Shown piece by piece: positions 1-6,406 of a DNA stretch of 12,483 nucleotides. The notes beneath the pieces are model-generated. The model ran no database searches, was not told the DNA's origin, and saw nothing but the letters and a program-made list of their open reading frames with translations. Source of the DNA: Deltaproteobacteria bacterium (lineage in GTDB: Bacteria; Desulfobacterota; DSM-4660; Desulfatiglandales; HGW-15); NCBI GenBank assembly GCA_020342025.1, contig CP070840.1:3118971-3131453 (forward strand), given 5' to 3'. The translations under genes and the position numbers were made by a program. Position 1 is the stretch's first letter; every line of letters starts with the position of its first letter.

Positions 1-600
1 ACCGCAGGCGATGCAATTTTTCCTCTTGACCTTGGGTGACACACCTGAATGCTGCACAAGCTTTCCCTTCCTCGAGGCACACCCCATCCCTAGATTCTTA
101 ATGGTGCCTCCGAATCCAGATAGCTCGTGACCTTTGAAATGGGCGACGCTAATGAGGACATCCGATTCAGCGATCTCTTTTCCAATGAAGGCACTTCTGA
201 CATTTTCTCGGTTGATTCTTACCGCAGTGGAAGAGGCCCCTCTCATCCCATCCGCGATTATGAGGGGAGCATTAACCACGGAATAGGCAAAACCGTTCTG
301 CGTGGCTGTATCAAGATGTGACACGCTGTTTCCTCTTGATCCGGCATAGAGGGTGTTGGTGTCCGTGAGAAAAGGGGATGCTCCCAATTCCTTTATATGG
401 TCCACAATCTGGCGCAAAAAATTGGGCCTTATAAATGCGGTATTGCCCTTTTCACCAAAATGCATCTTAATGGCCACTAAATGGCGAGGGCGAATGATGC
501 TTTTCAGATCCAACATATGGATAAGCCTGAGGAGTTTTTCAAAGAGGTTTTCCTTGGTGGAGGCCCTTAGGTCCGTAAAGTAGACTTGGGAGGCAGTCAT
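1..600 (-). CDS. DUF362 domain iron-sulfur protein, 3' end cut by window edge
   Basis: The first 200 residues are visible, from the ATG at 600 to the window edge. The N-terminal part reads as a DUF362-type protein (related to COG2768, uncharacterised Fe-S center proteins), including IKMHFGEKGN near residue 45 and the segment SVAHFKGHELSGFGGTIKNL near residue 155. The last visible residues, CIACG, begin a CxxCxxC ferredoxin motif, so a 4Fe-4S domain should follow outside the window. The start is supported by AAGGAG about eight bases upstream of the ATG, and a sigma-70-like promoter lies about 75 bases further up. No signal peptide is seen, so it is probably cytoplasmic. Family members are often suggested to act in electron transfer or cofactor metabolism, but their reaction is generally unknown and I assign none. 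The family call is firm; the function is open. Confidence 0.85.
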   Translation of the reverse strand, partial: MTASQVYFTDLRASTKENLFEKLLRLIHMLDLKSIIRPRHLVAIKMHFGEKGNTAFIRPNFLRQIVDHIKELGASPFLTDTNTLYAGSRGNSVSHLDTATQNGFAYSVVNAPLIIADGMRGASSTAVRINRENVRSAFIGKEIAESDVLISVAHFKGHELSGFGGTIKNLGMGCASRKGKLVQHSGVSPKVKRKNCIACG

Positions 601-678
601 CTATAATCTCCTTTTTCATGAATAATAAGGGGCCTCTTCAACAAAAGCGTGAATGCCCCCATGTGGCGTCATTGGTGG

Positions 679-707
679 ATTATTTATGAAATCATGCGAA
701 AGGTCAA
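679..707 (-). promoter_or_regulatory. Predicted sigma-70 promoter of the DUF362 gene
   Basis: Read on the minus strand, a -35 box TTGACC (702-707) and a -10 box AATAAT (679-684) each match consensus at five of six bases and are 17 bases apart. Transcription would begin near 672, giving a leader of about 70 bases before the ATG at 600. Position and spacing fit well; it is a sequence prediction only. Confidence 0.5.
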
Positions 708-782
708 TAACAAGCGCTTTTGAGAGATTGTGAATCAAGGGGGTTACGGACCCTGGTTTTTTTCGGACAATGATACGAGAAA

Positions 783-798
783 TTACCCATTTACCCAT
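783..798. repeat. Tandem perfect 8-base repeat TTACCCAT
   Basis: Two copies of TTACCCAT lie directly next to each other (783-790 and 791-798) in the divergent region between the DUF362 and rhodanese-like genes. They sit about 32 bases upstream of the predicted -35 box of the plus-strand promoter. The arrangement would suit a regulator binding as a direct-repeat dimer, but it could also be chance duplication. Confidence 0.4.
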
Positions 799-829
799 CA
801 ATAAGAGGGAAATCAGTCTTTTTTTTCCG

Positions 830-859
830 TTGACAAACAAAATCATCTTGGATTATTAA
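830..859 (+). promoter_or_regulatory. Predicted sigma-70 promoter of the rhodanese-like operon
   Basis: A consensus -35 box TTGACA (830-835) is followed after 18 bases by TATTAA (854-859, four of six). Transcription would start near 866, leaving a leader of about 95 bases. That leader can form an imperfect hairpin between 876-885 (GGTCTTCACC) and 910-921 (GGTGAAAAGTCC), with one mismatch and a two-base bulge. Confidence 0.45.
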
Positions 860-960
860 CTTGATGCTAATATCGGGTCTTCACCGCCCCCCCAATCATC
901 GATGGTCTTGGTGAAAAGTCCTTCCTCACCGGAGCGCTTAAAAAGGGAGAATCTGACCCT

Positions 961-1599
961 ATGCCAAAAGGAAAATTTATTTCATCATGCCTCATCTCTT
1001 TGTCCATCCTTCTTGGATTGTTTGCATTTTTAGGGCAGGTGAACGCCCAGGAGGCCAGAAAGATTCTGAGCATCGAAGCGTATGACATGCTTAACACGGT
1101 TCCTGACACCTATTTGATCGACGTGAGAACCAGGGCAGAATACCAGCTTGTTGGACATCCCTTCAAAGCCTATCTTTTCCCCTATATGTTTTGGACCGAC
1201 AATCTTGCCAAACAGGACGAAACATATACCTATCAGCTGGTTATACAGAACAAGGCCTTCGTGGAAGAGATAAGCCAGGTGTTCAAAAAGACGGATAATC
1301 TTCTCATCATGGGCCGGGACGGCACAAGAAGTCGTCTCGCTGCCAAGGATCTCCTTGCTGCCGGGTTCAAGAATGTATTCGATGTGGTGGATGGTTTTGA
1401 AGGGCCTGAGTTCCCCACGTTTGGGGATGAGGATCAACATAAGTTTTATCGCCAACTCGCAAAGAGAAATAAGGTCCATGGTTTTGGACACCGCCGTCAC
1501 TATGGATGGCAGTGGTGGGGTCTACCCTGGACCTACGAAATAGACCCCAAATATATTTATCCTCCTGACTTGAAACAGCCCAAGAAACCGAAAAAGTGA
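961..1599 (+). CDS. Secreted rhodanese-like domain protein lacking the catalytic cysteine
   Basis: A 212-residue protein. Residues 1-29 form a signal peptide: basic start (MPKGK), hydrophobic stretch, and VNA before a likely cleavage ahead of Gln30, so the mature protein should be periplasmic. A single rhodanese domain spans roughly residues 35-140, with the LIDVRTRAEY strand motif near residue 53 and AAGFKNVFDVVDGFEG near its end. Rhodaneses carry sulfur as a persulfide on a cysteine in a CRxGxRS-type loop. Here the loop reads GRDGTRS, with Gly118 (codon GGC) where the cysteine should be, so sulfurtransferase activity is not expected. The tail (from about 160) is rich in Trp, Tyr, His and Lys and includes WGLPWTYEIDP. 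The ATG has GGGAG 11 bases upstream, a rather long spacing. A small gene follows after 35 bases and is probably co-transcribed. Family call firm; role unknown, perhaps binding rather than catalysis. Confidence 0.85.
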   Translation: MPKGKFISSCLISLSILLGLFAFLGQVNAQEARKILSIEAYDMLNTVPDTYLIDVRTRAEYQLVGHPFKAYLFPYMFWTDNLAKQDETYTYQLVIQNKAFVEEISQVFKKTDNLLIMGRDGTRSRLAAKDLLAAGFKNVFDVVDGFEGPEFPTFGDEDQHKFYRQLAKRNKVHGFGHRRHYGWQWWGLPWTYEIDPKYIYPPDLKQPKKPKK

Positions 1600-1634
1600 T
1601 GTAACGAAAATTACTTTGGGTGAGGAGAAATCTT

Positions 1635-1817
1635 ATGGAATCTGAAGAGCTTGTGGAGCTCATGAAACAGATTGAAGAGAAGGGAATTGGCTGGGACAAG
1701 GTGAAAGAGAAGACAAAAGTATCCCATGATCTTTTGAAACTCTACGTCAACTCCGGCCCCGTACCTGTGACCATCATCAACGGTTTGAAAAAAATCTTGG
1801 AAGAGCCGCCTCAGTAG
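1635..1817 (+). CDS. Small 60-residue protein, possibly helix-turn-helix
   Basis: I do not recognise a named family. The ATG at 1635 is chosen because GGAG sits about eight bases upstream; a GTG at 1620 in the same frame would add five residues but overlaps that ribosome binding site. The protein is helical by composition. The stretch from about residue 24, VKEKTKVSHDLLKLY, followed by NSGPVPVTIINGLKKILEE, has the spacing of a compact XRE-like helix-turn-helix (helix, VS turn, recognition-type helix, proline-containing loop, final helix). That likeness is judged by eye and is inference. It begins 35 bases after the rhodanese-like gene on the same strand with its own strong ribosome binding site, so the two probably form an operon. 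No membrane segment or signal peptide is present. Coding potential is fairly convincing; function is not. Confidence 0.6.
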   Translation: MESEELVELMKQIEEKGIGWDKVKEKTKVSHDLLKLYVNSGPVPVTIINGLKKILEEPPQ

Positions 1818-1992
1818 GCCGCAAAGAGATTACCCACAATCAGCCACGGGCCTCTCCGCCCCAAATCTACCCTCTAATTTAGTTGTCAGGACTGAAAGCA
1901 GCAGCGTGTGGAGTATTCCTGATCACCAGAAAGCCCCCATCACCCCTTTACCGAAAAGACTCCATTAGAAACTGTCGAAAAACCGGCTTCTG

Positions 1993-2159
1993 AGAGGCTG
2001 ATGGAAAATGTCCAGATGCAAGGCTTCCGAAATCCCGAGGAATGAGGCGTACATAGAAGTACGCCGCAGTGACGAGGGATGAGGGTAACGCAGCCCTTCG
2101 ACTTTGCTCAGGGCCATGAGCTTGTCGAATGGCAGATGGACGTTTCCCGATAGCCTCTT
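1993..2159. repeat. Long imperfect palindromic intergenic repeat
   Basis: This element fills most of the 1818-2175 gap; the remainder (1818-1992) shows nothing I can identify. Outer arms start with AGAGGCT at 1993 and end with AGCCTCT near 2158, and pair at about 19 of 26 positions, including GTCCA against TGGAC. The centre is a perfect stem, GGCGTAC (2046-2052) with GTACGCC (2059-2065) around a six-base loop, extended by TCCC (2033-2036) and GGGA (2076-2079). Its right end lies 16 bases past the dnaE stop codon. The arm and centre design resembles dispersed palindromic repeats that I recall from deltaproteobacterial genomes; copy number cannot be judged here. It could also act as a transcription-end hairpin between the converging genes. 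A second palindrome interrupts the right arm. Confidence 0.7.
2094..2132. repeat. Second palindrome nested in the larger repeat, with CAG on both sides
   Basis: The 39-base unit begins CCCTTCGAC and ends GTCGAATGG. Its two halves are inverted copies around GGCC, differing at a few positions (TTT against AAG, for example). It resembles the widespread repeat built on the core GCCCTGAGCTTGTCGAA. CAG stands immediately before it (2091-2093) and immediately after it (2133-2135). Removing the unit plus one CAG restores a continuous right arm for the larger palindrome, so it looks like a later insertion with a three-base duplication. Confidence 0.65.
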
Positions 2160-2175
2160 AAGATATTTTGAACCG

Positions 2176-5100
2176 CTATGGGTGCTGAGAATGGCGAGGG
2201 TGTGAGCTTCTTTTATCATACCTGAAGGCAATCTTTTCACCGATAATCTCTTCAATTTCTCCCTTTATTTCATCACAGGGGGAGATCCTATAGTGATCGT
2301 GCGCTTCGATAAGGAGTTCCTTACCCTGCCCCGCGTCCACTCTGAAGAGGACGGAACATTCGCCGGGAAATCTAAAGAAAATATCCCGGATCTGTTCCAA
2401 TACCTCTCTCGATATTCTTTGCAGATGCAGCCGGAGCTCGACGGCTTTTATGGTCCTCTGACGGACGGTTTCTAGGGATTGGATTTCGTGGGCAATGATC
2501 TTGGCAGAAGTCCCATCCACCTCGGCGGTGCCGCCGATAAGCAAGGGTTCATCCCCTTTAAGAAGGGGGGAATAGCTACTGAATACATCTGGGAAAAGGA
2601 TGACCTCCGTGGACCCTGTCGGATCTTCAAGGCTCAAAATGGCCATCTTATCCCCCCGTTTCGTTCTTTTAACCCTGAGATTTTCAATCACACCGGCAAT
2701 CTTTACCGGGGTTTTGTCCCTCAAACTGGCAAGACCCTCTACGGCACATGTGGCAAAATCTTTTACAACCGCCTTGAACCGATCCAGCGGATGGCCGGTG
2801 ATGTAGAATCCCAAAGCCTCCTTCTCTTTTCTCAGTTTTTCCCTTTCATCCCATTCATCCAGTTCAGGAAGTTGCAGGAGACCGTTCGCTGCCGCATCGT
2901 CACCAGCCAATGCTGCAAACATGTTCATCTGATTCGGATCGTGACAAGCGCCACAAAAGCTGATGACTTGGTCAAGTGCCCCATAAAGCCTAGACCGGTA
3001 GAGCCCCGTGAAATCAAAGGCGCCGCATTGGATAAGACCCTCAAGCACCCGTCGGTTCACCTTGGATCCATCTACCCTCCTGCAAAAATCCAGCAAATCC
3101 TTAAAGGGGCCATTCTGGTTTCGCTCTTCAATGATGGACTCCACGGCCTTTAGGCCCACATTCTTAACCGCCCCCAGACCAAAACGAATCCCTCCCATCA
3201 CAACGGAAAAATCTGCCTGGCTTTCGTTCAGATCAGGAGGCAAGATTTCGATACCCATTTCACGGCATTCCGCGATATTTTTGATGGTTTTGTCCTGGTT
3301 GCCCATATCTTGCGTGAGCAAAGCGGCCATAAACTGAACAGGGAAATGGGCCTTTAGGTATGCGGTTTGATAGGCGATCATGGTGTAGGCAACAGAATGG
3401 GATTTATTAAAACCATAACCTCCAAACTTCTCAATGAGATCAAAGATGCGTCCCGCCTTGCCTGGATCCAGGCCATTTCTTGTGGCCCCCTCCAAGAACC
3501 GGGCCTTATGATTTGCCATCACATCATGTTTCTTTTTTCCTATGGCCTTTCGCAACTCATCCGCTTCGGCCAACGTGTAATTGGCCAGAACCTGGGCAAT
3601 CTTCATGACCTGTTCCTGGTAGAGGATAACGCCATAGGTCTCTTTCAGAATAGGTTCAAGCTCTGGGAACACGTACTTGATCTTGGCTATTCCGTGTTTG
3701 CCCTGAATGAATTCGTCCACCATGTTGCTCCCCAAAGGTCCCGGCCTATACAGGGCCACCAAGGCGACCAAGTCCTCAAATACCTCTGGTTTGAGCCTCC
3801 TGAGCAAATCCTTCATCCCTGAGCTCTCCAACTGGAAGATCCCTGTGGTTTTTCCTTCTTGGCAGAGCTTAAAGGTGGCGTCATCGGAAAGGGGGACTTT
3901 TTCTATTTCAATGATTTGGCCGGAAGACGCCTCTATGAGCTTCAGGGTCTGTTTTATGACGGTTAGGGTCTTAAGACCCAGGAAATCGAACTTGATTAGA
4001 CCCAATTTCTCGATCTGATTCATGGTGTATTGGGTCATGACTTCGTCATTTGTGCCTTTAAAAAGAGGGAGATATTCCACGAGGGCTCTGTCAGAAATGA
4101 CCACGCCCGAGGCATGCGTTGAGGCATGCCTTGAGAGTCCCTCGAGTGAACGCGAAATCTTCAGAAGCCTTCTCTCGTTTTCTTGTCCCTGTTCCATGCT
4201 TCTGAGTTCAGGTTCGTCCTCAATCGCCTTTACCAACCTTACATTGGGCCCTTCAGGCACGAGTTTGGCGATCCGATCCACCTCTGAATAGGGGATATTC
4301 AGACTCCGTCCCACATCTCTTATGACGGCCCTCGCCTTCATTGTGCCGAAGGTGATGATTTGGCATACGTTTTCCCGCCCATATTTCTCGGCCACATATT
4401 TGATCACGTCGTCCCTACCATTTATGCAAAAATCAATATCAATGTCGGGCATGCTAATGCGCTGAGGGTTTAAGAACCGCTCGAAGAGCAGACCATATTT
4501 CATGGGATCAATGTCTGTGATATTGAGACAGTACGCCACCAGGGAGCCAGCCGCTGATCCACGGCCGGGGCCCACGGGGATGTGAGACCGTCGAGCATAG
4601 TCAATGAAATCGGCCACGATGAGGAAGTAACCAGAAAACCCCATCTTTGTGATGGTATCAAGCTCAAAGTCGAGCCTTTCCATGTATTCCGTCACCAATT
4701 CTGATGAGAAGGTCGTCCCCTCTTCCTGCTCCTTCTGAGCCAGCCTTCTCTTGAGCCCCTTTTGCGCCTCTTCAGCAAGCAATTCTTCCAGGCTTCTTTT
4801 GTCAGGAACCGTAAATACAGGATACTTATAGTGGCCGAATTCCATCTCATACTGGCAGCGGCGAGCGATCTCCACCGTATTTTCCAGGGCCTCGGTGTCG
4901 CCGCTTCCGTCCAAGGAGGATTCCATCTCTTGGCGGGATTTGAAAAAGAGTTCGTTTGTGGAAAACTTCATCCGATTGGGGTCATCAATGGATTTGCCCG
5001 TCTGGATACAGAGAAGCACGTCATGGGCCTCCGAGTCCTCCCTGTTGAGGTAGTGACAATCGTTGGTTGCCACAAGGGGTATGGAGAGTTCGTGGGAGAG

Positions 5101-5691
5101 TTCCTTGAGGATGCCGTTCACGCTTATCTGCTCAGGCAGGTTGTTCGCCTGGAGCTCAAGGTAGAAACGCTCTTTGTCAAAGACGGAGGCCAGTTCAACC
5201 GCCTTCTGTTTTGCCTCTTCTACGCGGCCCTTGTTGATGAGATAGGGAACGATCCCTTTCAAACAGGCTGATAGGGCGATGAGACCGCCGTTAAATTCCC
5301 TCAGAAGCTCCACATCCACTCGAGGATGGTAGTAAAATCCCTCCAAATGGCCAAGGGTGACGAGCCGGCTCAAGTTTTTGTAGCCTTCATCGTTCATCAC
5401 GAGGAGGATCAGGTGATGGGCGTTGGGACCTCCATCTGGAGAGGGGGCACGATCCTGACGATGGCCCGGGGCCACGTAAATCTCGCAACCTAGGATGGGT
5501 TTAATGCCCTTATTTGCGGCCTGATCAAAAAACCGTACCGCACCAAATAAATTTCCATGATCCGTGATGGCAACGGCGTCCATTCCAAGGCGTTTGGCCT
5601 TGTCCAACATCTGTTTGATCCGAATGGCGCCGTCCAGGAGACTGTATTCCGTATGCACATGGAGGTGGACGAAGGGTGAGATATGGGTCAC
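2176..5691 (-). CDS. dnaE: DNA polymerase III alpha subunit (replicative polymerase)
   Basis: A 1171-residue protein, normal for DnaE, which copies the chromosome as the polymerising subunit of the Pol III holoenzyme. The N-terminal PHP domain (about 5-280) keeps HVHTEYS (His11, His13), TDHGN (Asp44, His45), GCE (Glu70) and a DCH motif near 210. The polymerase active site is visible as PDIDIDF with Asp416 and Asp418, and the third aspartate as Asp569 in KFDFLGL; these align with E. coli D401, D403 and D555. The clamp-binding motif QMNMF is at 921-925, and an OB-fold runs from about 996 to 1075. The start is a GTG at 5691: the next in-frame ATG (codon 28) would remove the PHP metal motif. A weak AAGGG precedes it. 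The last dozen residues (SSHPRHSQHP) look like a non-conserved tail, just before the palindromic repeat. Very secure call. Confidence 0.98.
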   Translation of the reverse strand: MTHISPFVHLHVHTEYSLLDGAIRIKQMLDKAKRLGMDAVAITDHGNLFGAVRFFDQAANKGIKPILGCEIYVAPGHRQDRAPSPDGGPNAHHLILLVMNDEGYKNLSRLVTLGHLEGFYYHPRVDVELLREFNGGLIALSACLKGIVPYLINKGRVEEAKQKAVELASVFDKERFYLELQANNLPEQISVNGILKELSHELSIPLVATNDCHYLNREDSEAHDVLLCIQTGKSIDDPNRMKFSTNELFFKSRQEMESSLDGSGDTEALENTVEIARRCQYEMEFGHYKYPVFTVPDKRSLEELLAEEAQKGLKRRLAQKEQEEGTTFSSELVTEYMERLDFELDTITKMGFSGYFLIVADFIDYARRSHIPVGPGRGSAAGSLVAYCLNITDIDPMKYGLLFERFLNPQRISMPDIDIDFCINGRDDVIKYVAEKYGRENVCQIITFGTMKARAVIRDVGRSLNIPYSEVDRIAKLVPEGPNVRLVKAIEDEPELRSMEQGQENERRLLKISRSLEGLSRHASTHASGVVISDRALVEYLPLFKGTNDEVMTQYTMNQIEKLGLIKFDFLGLKTLTVIKQTLKLIEASSGQIIEIEKVPLSDDATFKLCQEGKTTGIFQLESSGMKDLLRRLKPEVFEDLVALVALYRPGPLGSNMVDEFIQGKHGIAKIKYVFPELEPILKETYGVILYQEQVMKIAQVLANYTLAEADELRKAIGKKKHDVMANHKARFLEGATRNGLDPGKAGRIFDLIEKFGGYGFNKSHSVAYTMIAYQTAYLKAHFPVQFMAALLTQDMGNQDKTIKNIAECREMGIEILPPDLNESQADFSVVMGGIRFGLGAVKNVGLKAVESIIEERNQNGPFKDLLDFCRRVDGSKVNRRVLEGLIQCGAFDFTGLYRSRLYGALDQVISFCGACHDPNQMNMFAALAGDDAAANGLLQLPELDEWDEREKLRKEKEALGFYITGHPLDRFKAVVKDFATCAVEGLASLRDKTPVKIAGVIENLRVKRTKRGDKMAILSLEDPTGSTEVILFPDVFSSYSPLLKGDEPLLIGGTAEVDGTSAKIIAHEIQSLETVRQRTIKAVELRLHLQRISREVLEQIRDIFFRFPGECSVLFRVDAGQGKELLIEAHDHYRISPCDEIKGEIEEIIGEKIAFRYDKRSSHPRHSQHP

Positions 5692-5744
5692 GGTTTTCCC
5701 TTTCTGTGTCAGGTCAAAAACCTAAGTGATCAGGAACATTCAAT

Positions 5745-5773
5745 ATTGTTGGTTCATGCTTTTGAAGTAGCAA
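5745..5773 (-). promoter_or_regulatory. Weak candidate dnaE promoter
   Basis: On the minus strand, TTGCTA (5768-5773) and AACAAT (5745-5750) each match consensus at four of six bases with a 17-base spacer. A transcript would start about 45 bases upstream of the dnaE GTG. It is the best match I found in this gap but is weak. Confidence 0.25.
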
Positions 5774-5807
5774 GTTGTGGTCGGATACCCGATTCTCTAT
5801 CAACGTC

Positions 5808-5872
5808 GATCTCCTTCTACCGGCTTCCGGCTCGCAGAGGACTTAGCCACTAGGGATCGGAGAGAGGAGATC
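5808..5872. repeat. Inverted repeat upstream of a doubtful small ORF
   Basis: GATCTCCT (5808-5815) is matched exactly by AGGAGATC (5865-5872), with about 49 bases between. The right arm contains an AGGAG that could serve as a ribosome binding site for a TTG at 5877, so pairing could mask it. The inner part holds two CCGGCT copies. Confidence 0.3.
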
Positions 5873-5900
5873 CGCATTGCCTCCGAATAAAGAGGATCAA

Positions 5901-6095
5901 ATGCCAACGCTACTGAACGTTACCAAGTGGTTAGAGGTGCAAATAAGCCTTGAAAAAAGACTTCCCACGCAGCTGAATTTTTCATATTGTAAGATCGGCG
6001 AAAGGTATGATACGGTAAATGTCCATCAGCATCAAGTCCATTTTCAAATAAATCTGGACTCAGGTATCCTCCTAACCTTTCAATCAAAAATATAA
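5901..6095 (+). CDS. Doubtful 64-residue hypothetical protein
   Basis: An open frame with an ATG at 5901 preceded by AGAGGA at 5891-5896, a good ribosome binding site. A TTG at 5877 in the same frame also has AGGAGA upstream and would add eight residues. The predicted protein has no signal peptide, membrane segment or motif I recognise; its second half (GERYDTVNVHQHQVHFQINL) alternates polar and hydrophobic residues, as in beta strands. It lies alone in a 715-base gap between the divergent dnaE and sensor-kinase genes, with AT-rich sequence after it. It may be a real small gene, a remnant, or chance. I lean slightly towards not coding. Confidence 0.3.
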   Translation: MPTLLNVTKWLEVQISLEKRLPTQLNFSYCKIGERYDTVNVHQHQVHFQINLDSGILLTFQSKI

Positions 6096-6143
6096 AAGCC
6101 TTTGATCGAAACCTTTCCGAATTTTTTGGGTATTTTCGACGTC

Positions 6144-6231
6144 TATACAGTCCTTAGAAGTAAAATAATCACATTAAGCATATAGACTTTATTCTCTCTT
6201 CAAAGGGCCGAGGTTTTAGTAGGACTGTCTA
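6144..6231. repeat. Spaced inverted repeat in AT-rich gap
   Basis: TATACAGTCCT (6144-6154) and AGGACTGTCTA (6221-6231) are inverted copies matching at 10 of 11 positions, 66 bases apart. The left arm also overlaps GTCTATA (6141-6147), whose exact inverse TATAGAC is at 6181-6187. The interior is AT-rich and encodes nothing. It could be the ends of a tiny miniature element, a pair of operator half-sites, or coincidence. The rest of 6096-6406 holds the hairpin at 6349-6374 and a minor GGCTCC/GGAGCC stem at 6276-6303. Confidence 0.35.
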
Positions 6232-6348
6232 TTAATGAAATTCGCAAGTATGATGCGATGACATACTGCATTGATGGCTCCCAGAGGATTCTATAGAGGA
6301 GCCGAGAAAATTATTTGATCCTTATGGAATCCCATTAAGTTTCCAAAC

Positions 6349-6374
6349 GAAAAGGGAGAATTCTTCCCGTTTTC
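6349..6374. terminator. A-rich/T-rich hairpin just upstream of the sensor-kinase gene
   Basis: GAAAAGGGA (6349-6357) pairs with TCCC (6365-6368) and TTTTC (6370-6374) around GAATTCT, with one bulged G. The A-tract, short stem and T-tract shape resembles a weak bidirectional terminator. It ends only 32 bases before the kinase ATG, so it may instead be a leader hairpin controlling that gene. Confidence 0.3.
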
Positions 6375-6406
6375 CTGCATCAGCGGGAGAGAAAAGGTGA
6401 AGCATT

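Noticed and set aside
616..846. Open minus-strand frame of 76 codons just upstream of the DUF362 gene
   Set aside because: No ribosome binding site before its ATG, no family resemblance, and a good promoter for the DUF362 gene lies inside it.
866..960. Riboswitch in the leader of the rhodanese-like gene
   Set aside because: One imperfect hairpin only; no conserved core of any riboswitch class that I can recognise.
1030..1500. 156-codon open frame on the minus strand
   Set aside because: Antisense to the rhodanese-like gene, whose signal peptide and domain are on the plus strand.
2479..3153. 224-codon open frame on the plus strand
   Set aside because: It is antisense to the conserved OB-fold and thumb region of dnaE, and its translation resembles no protein.
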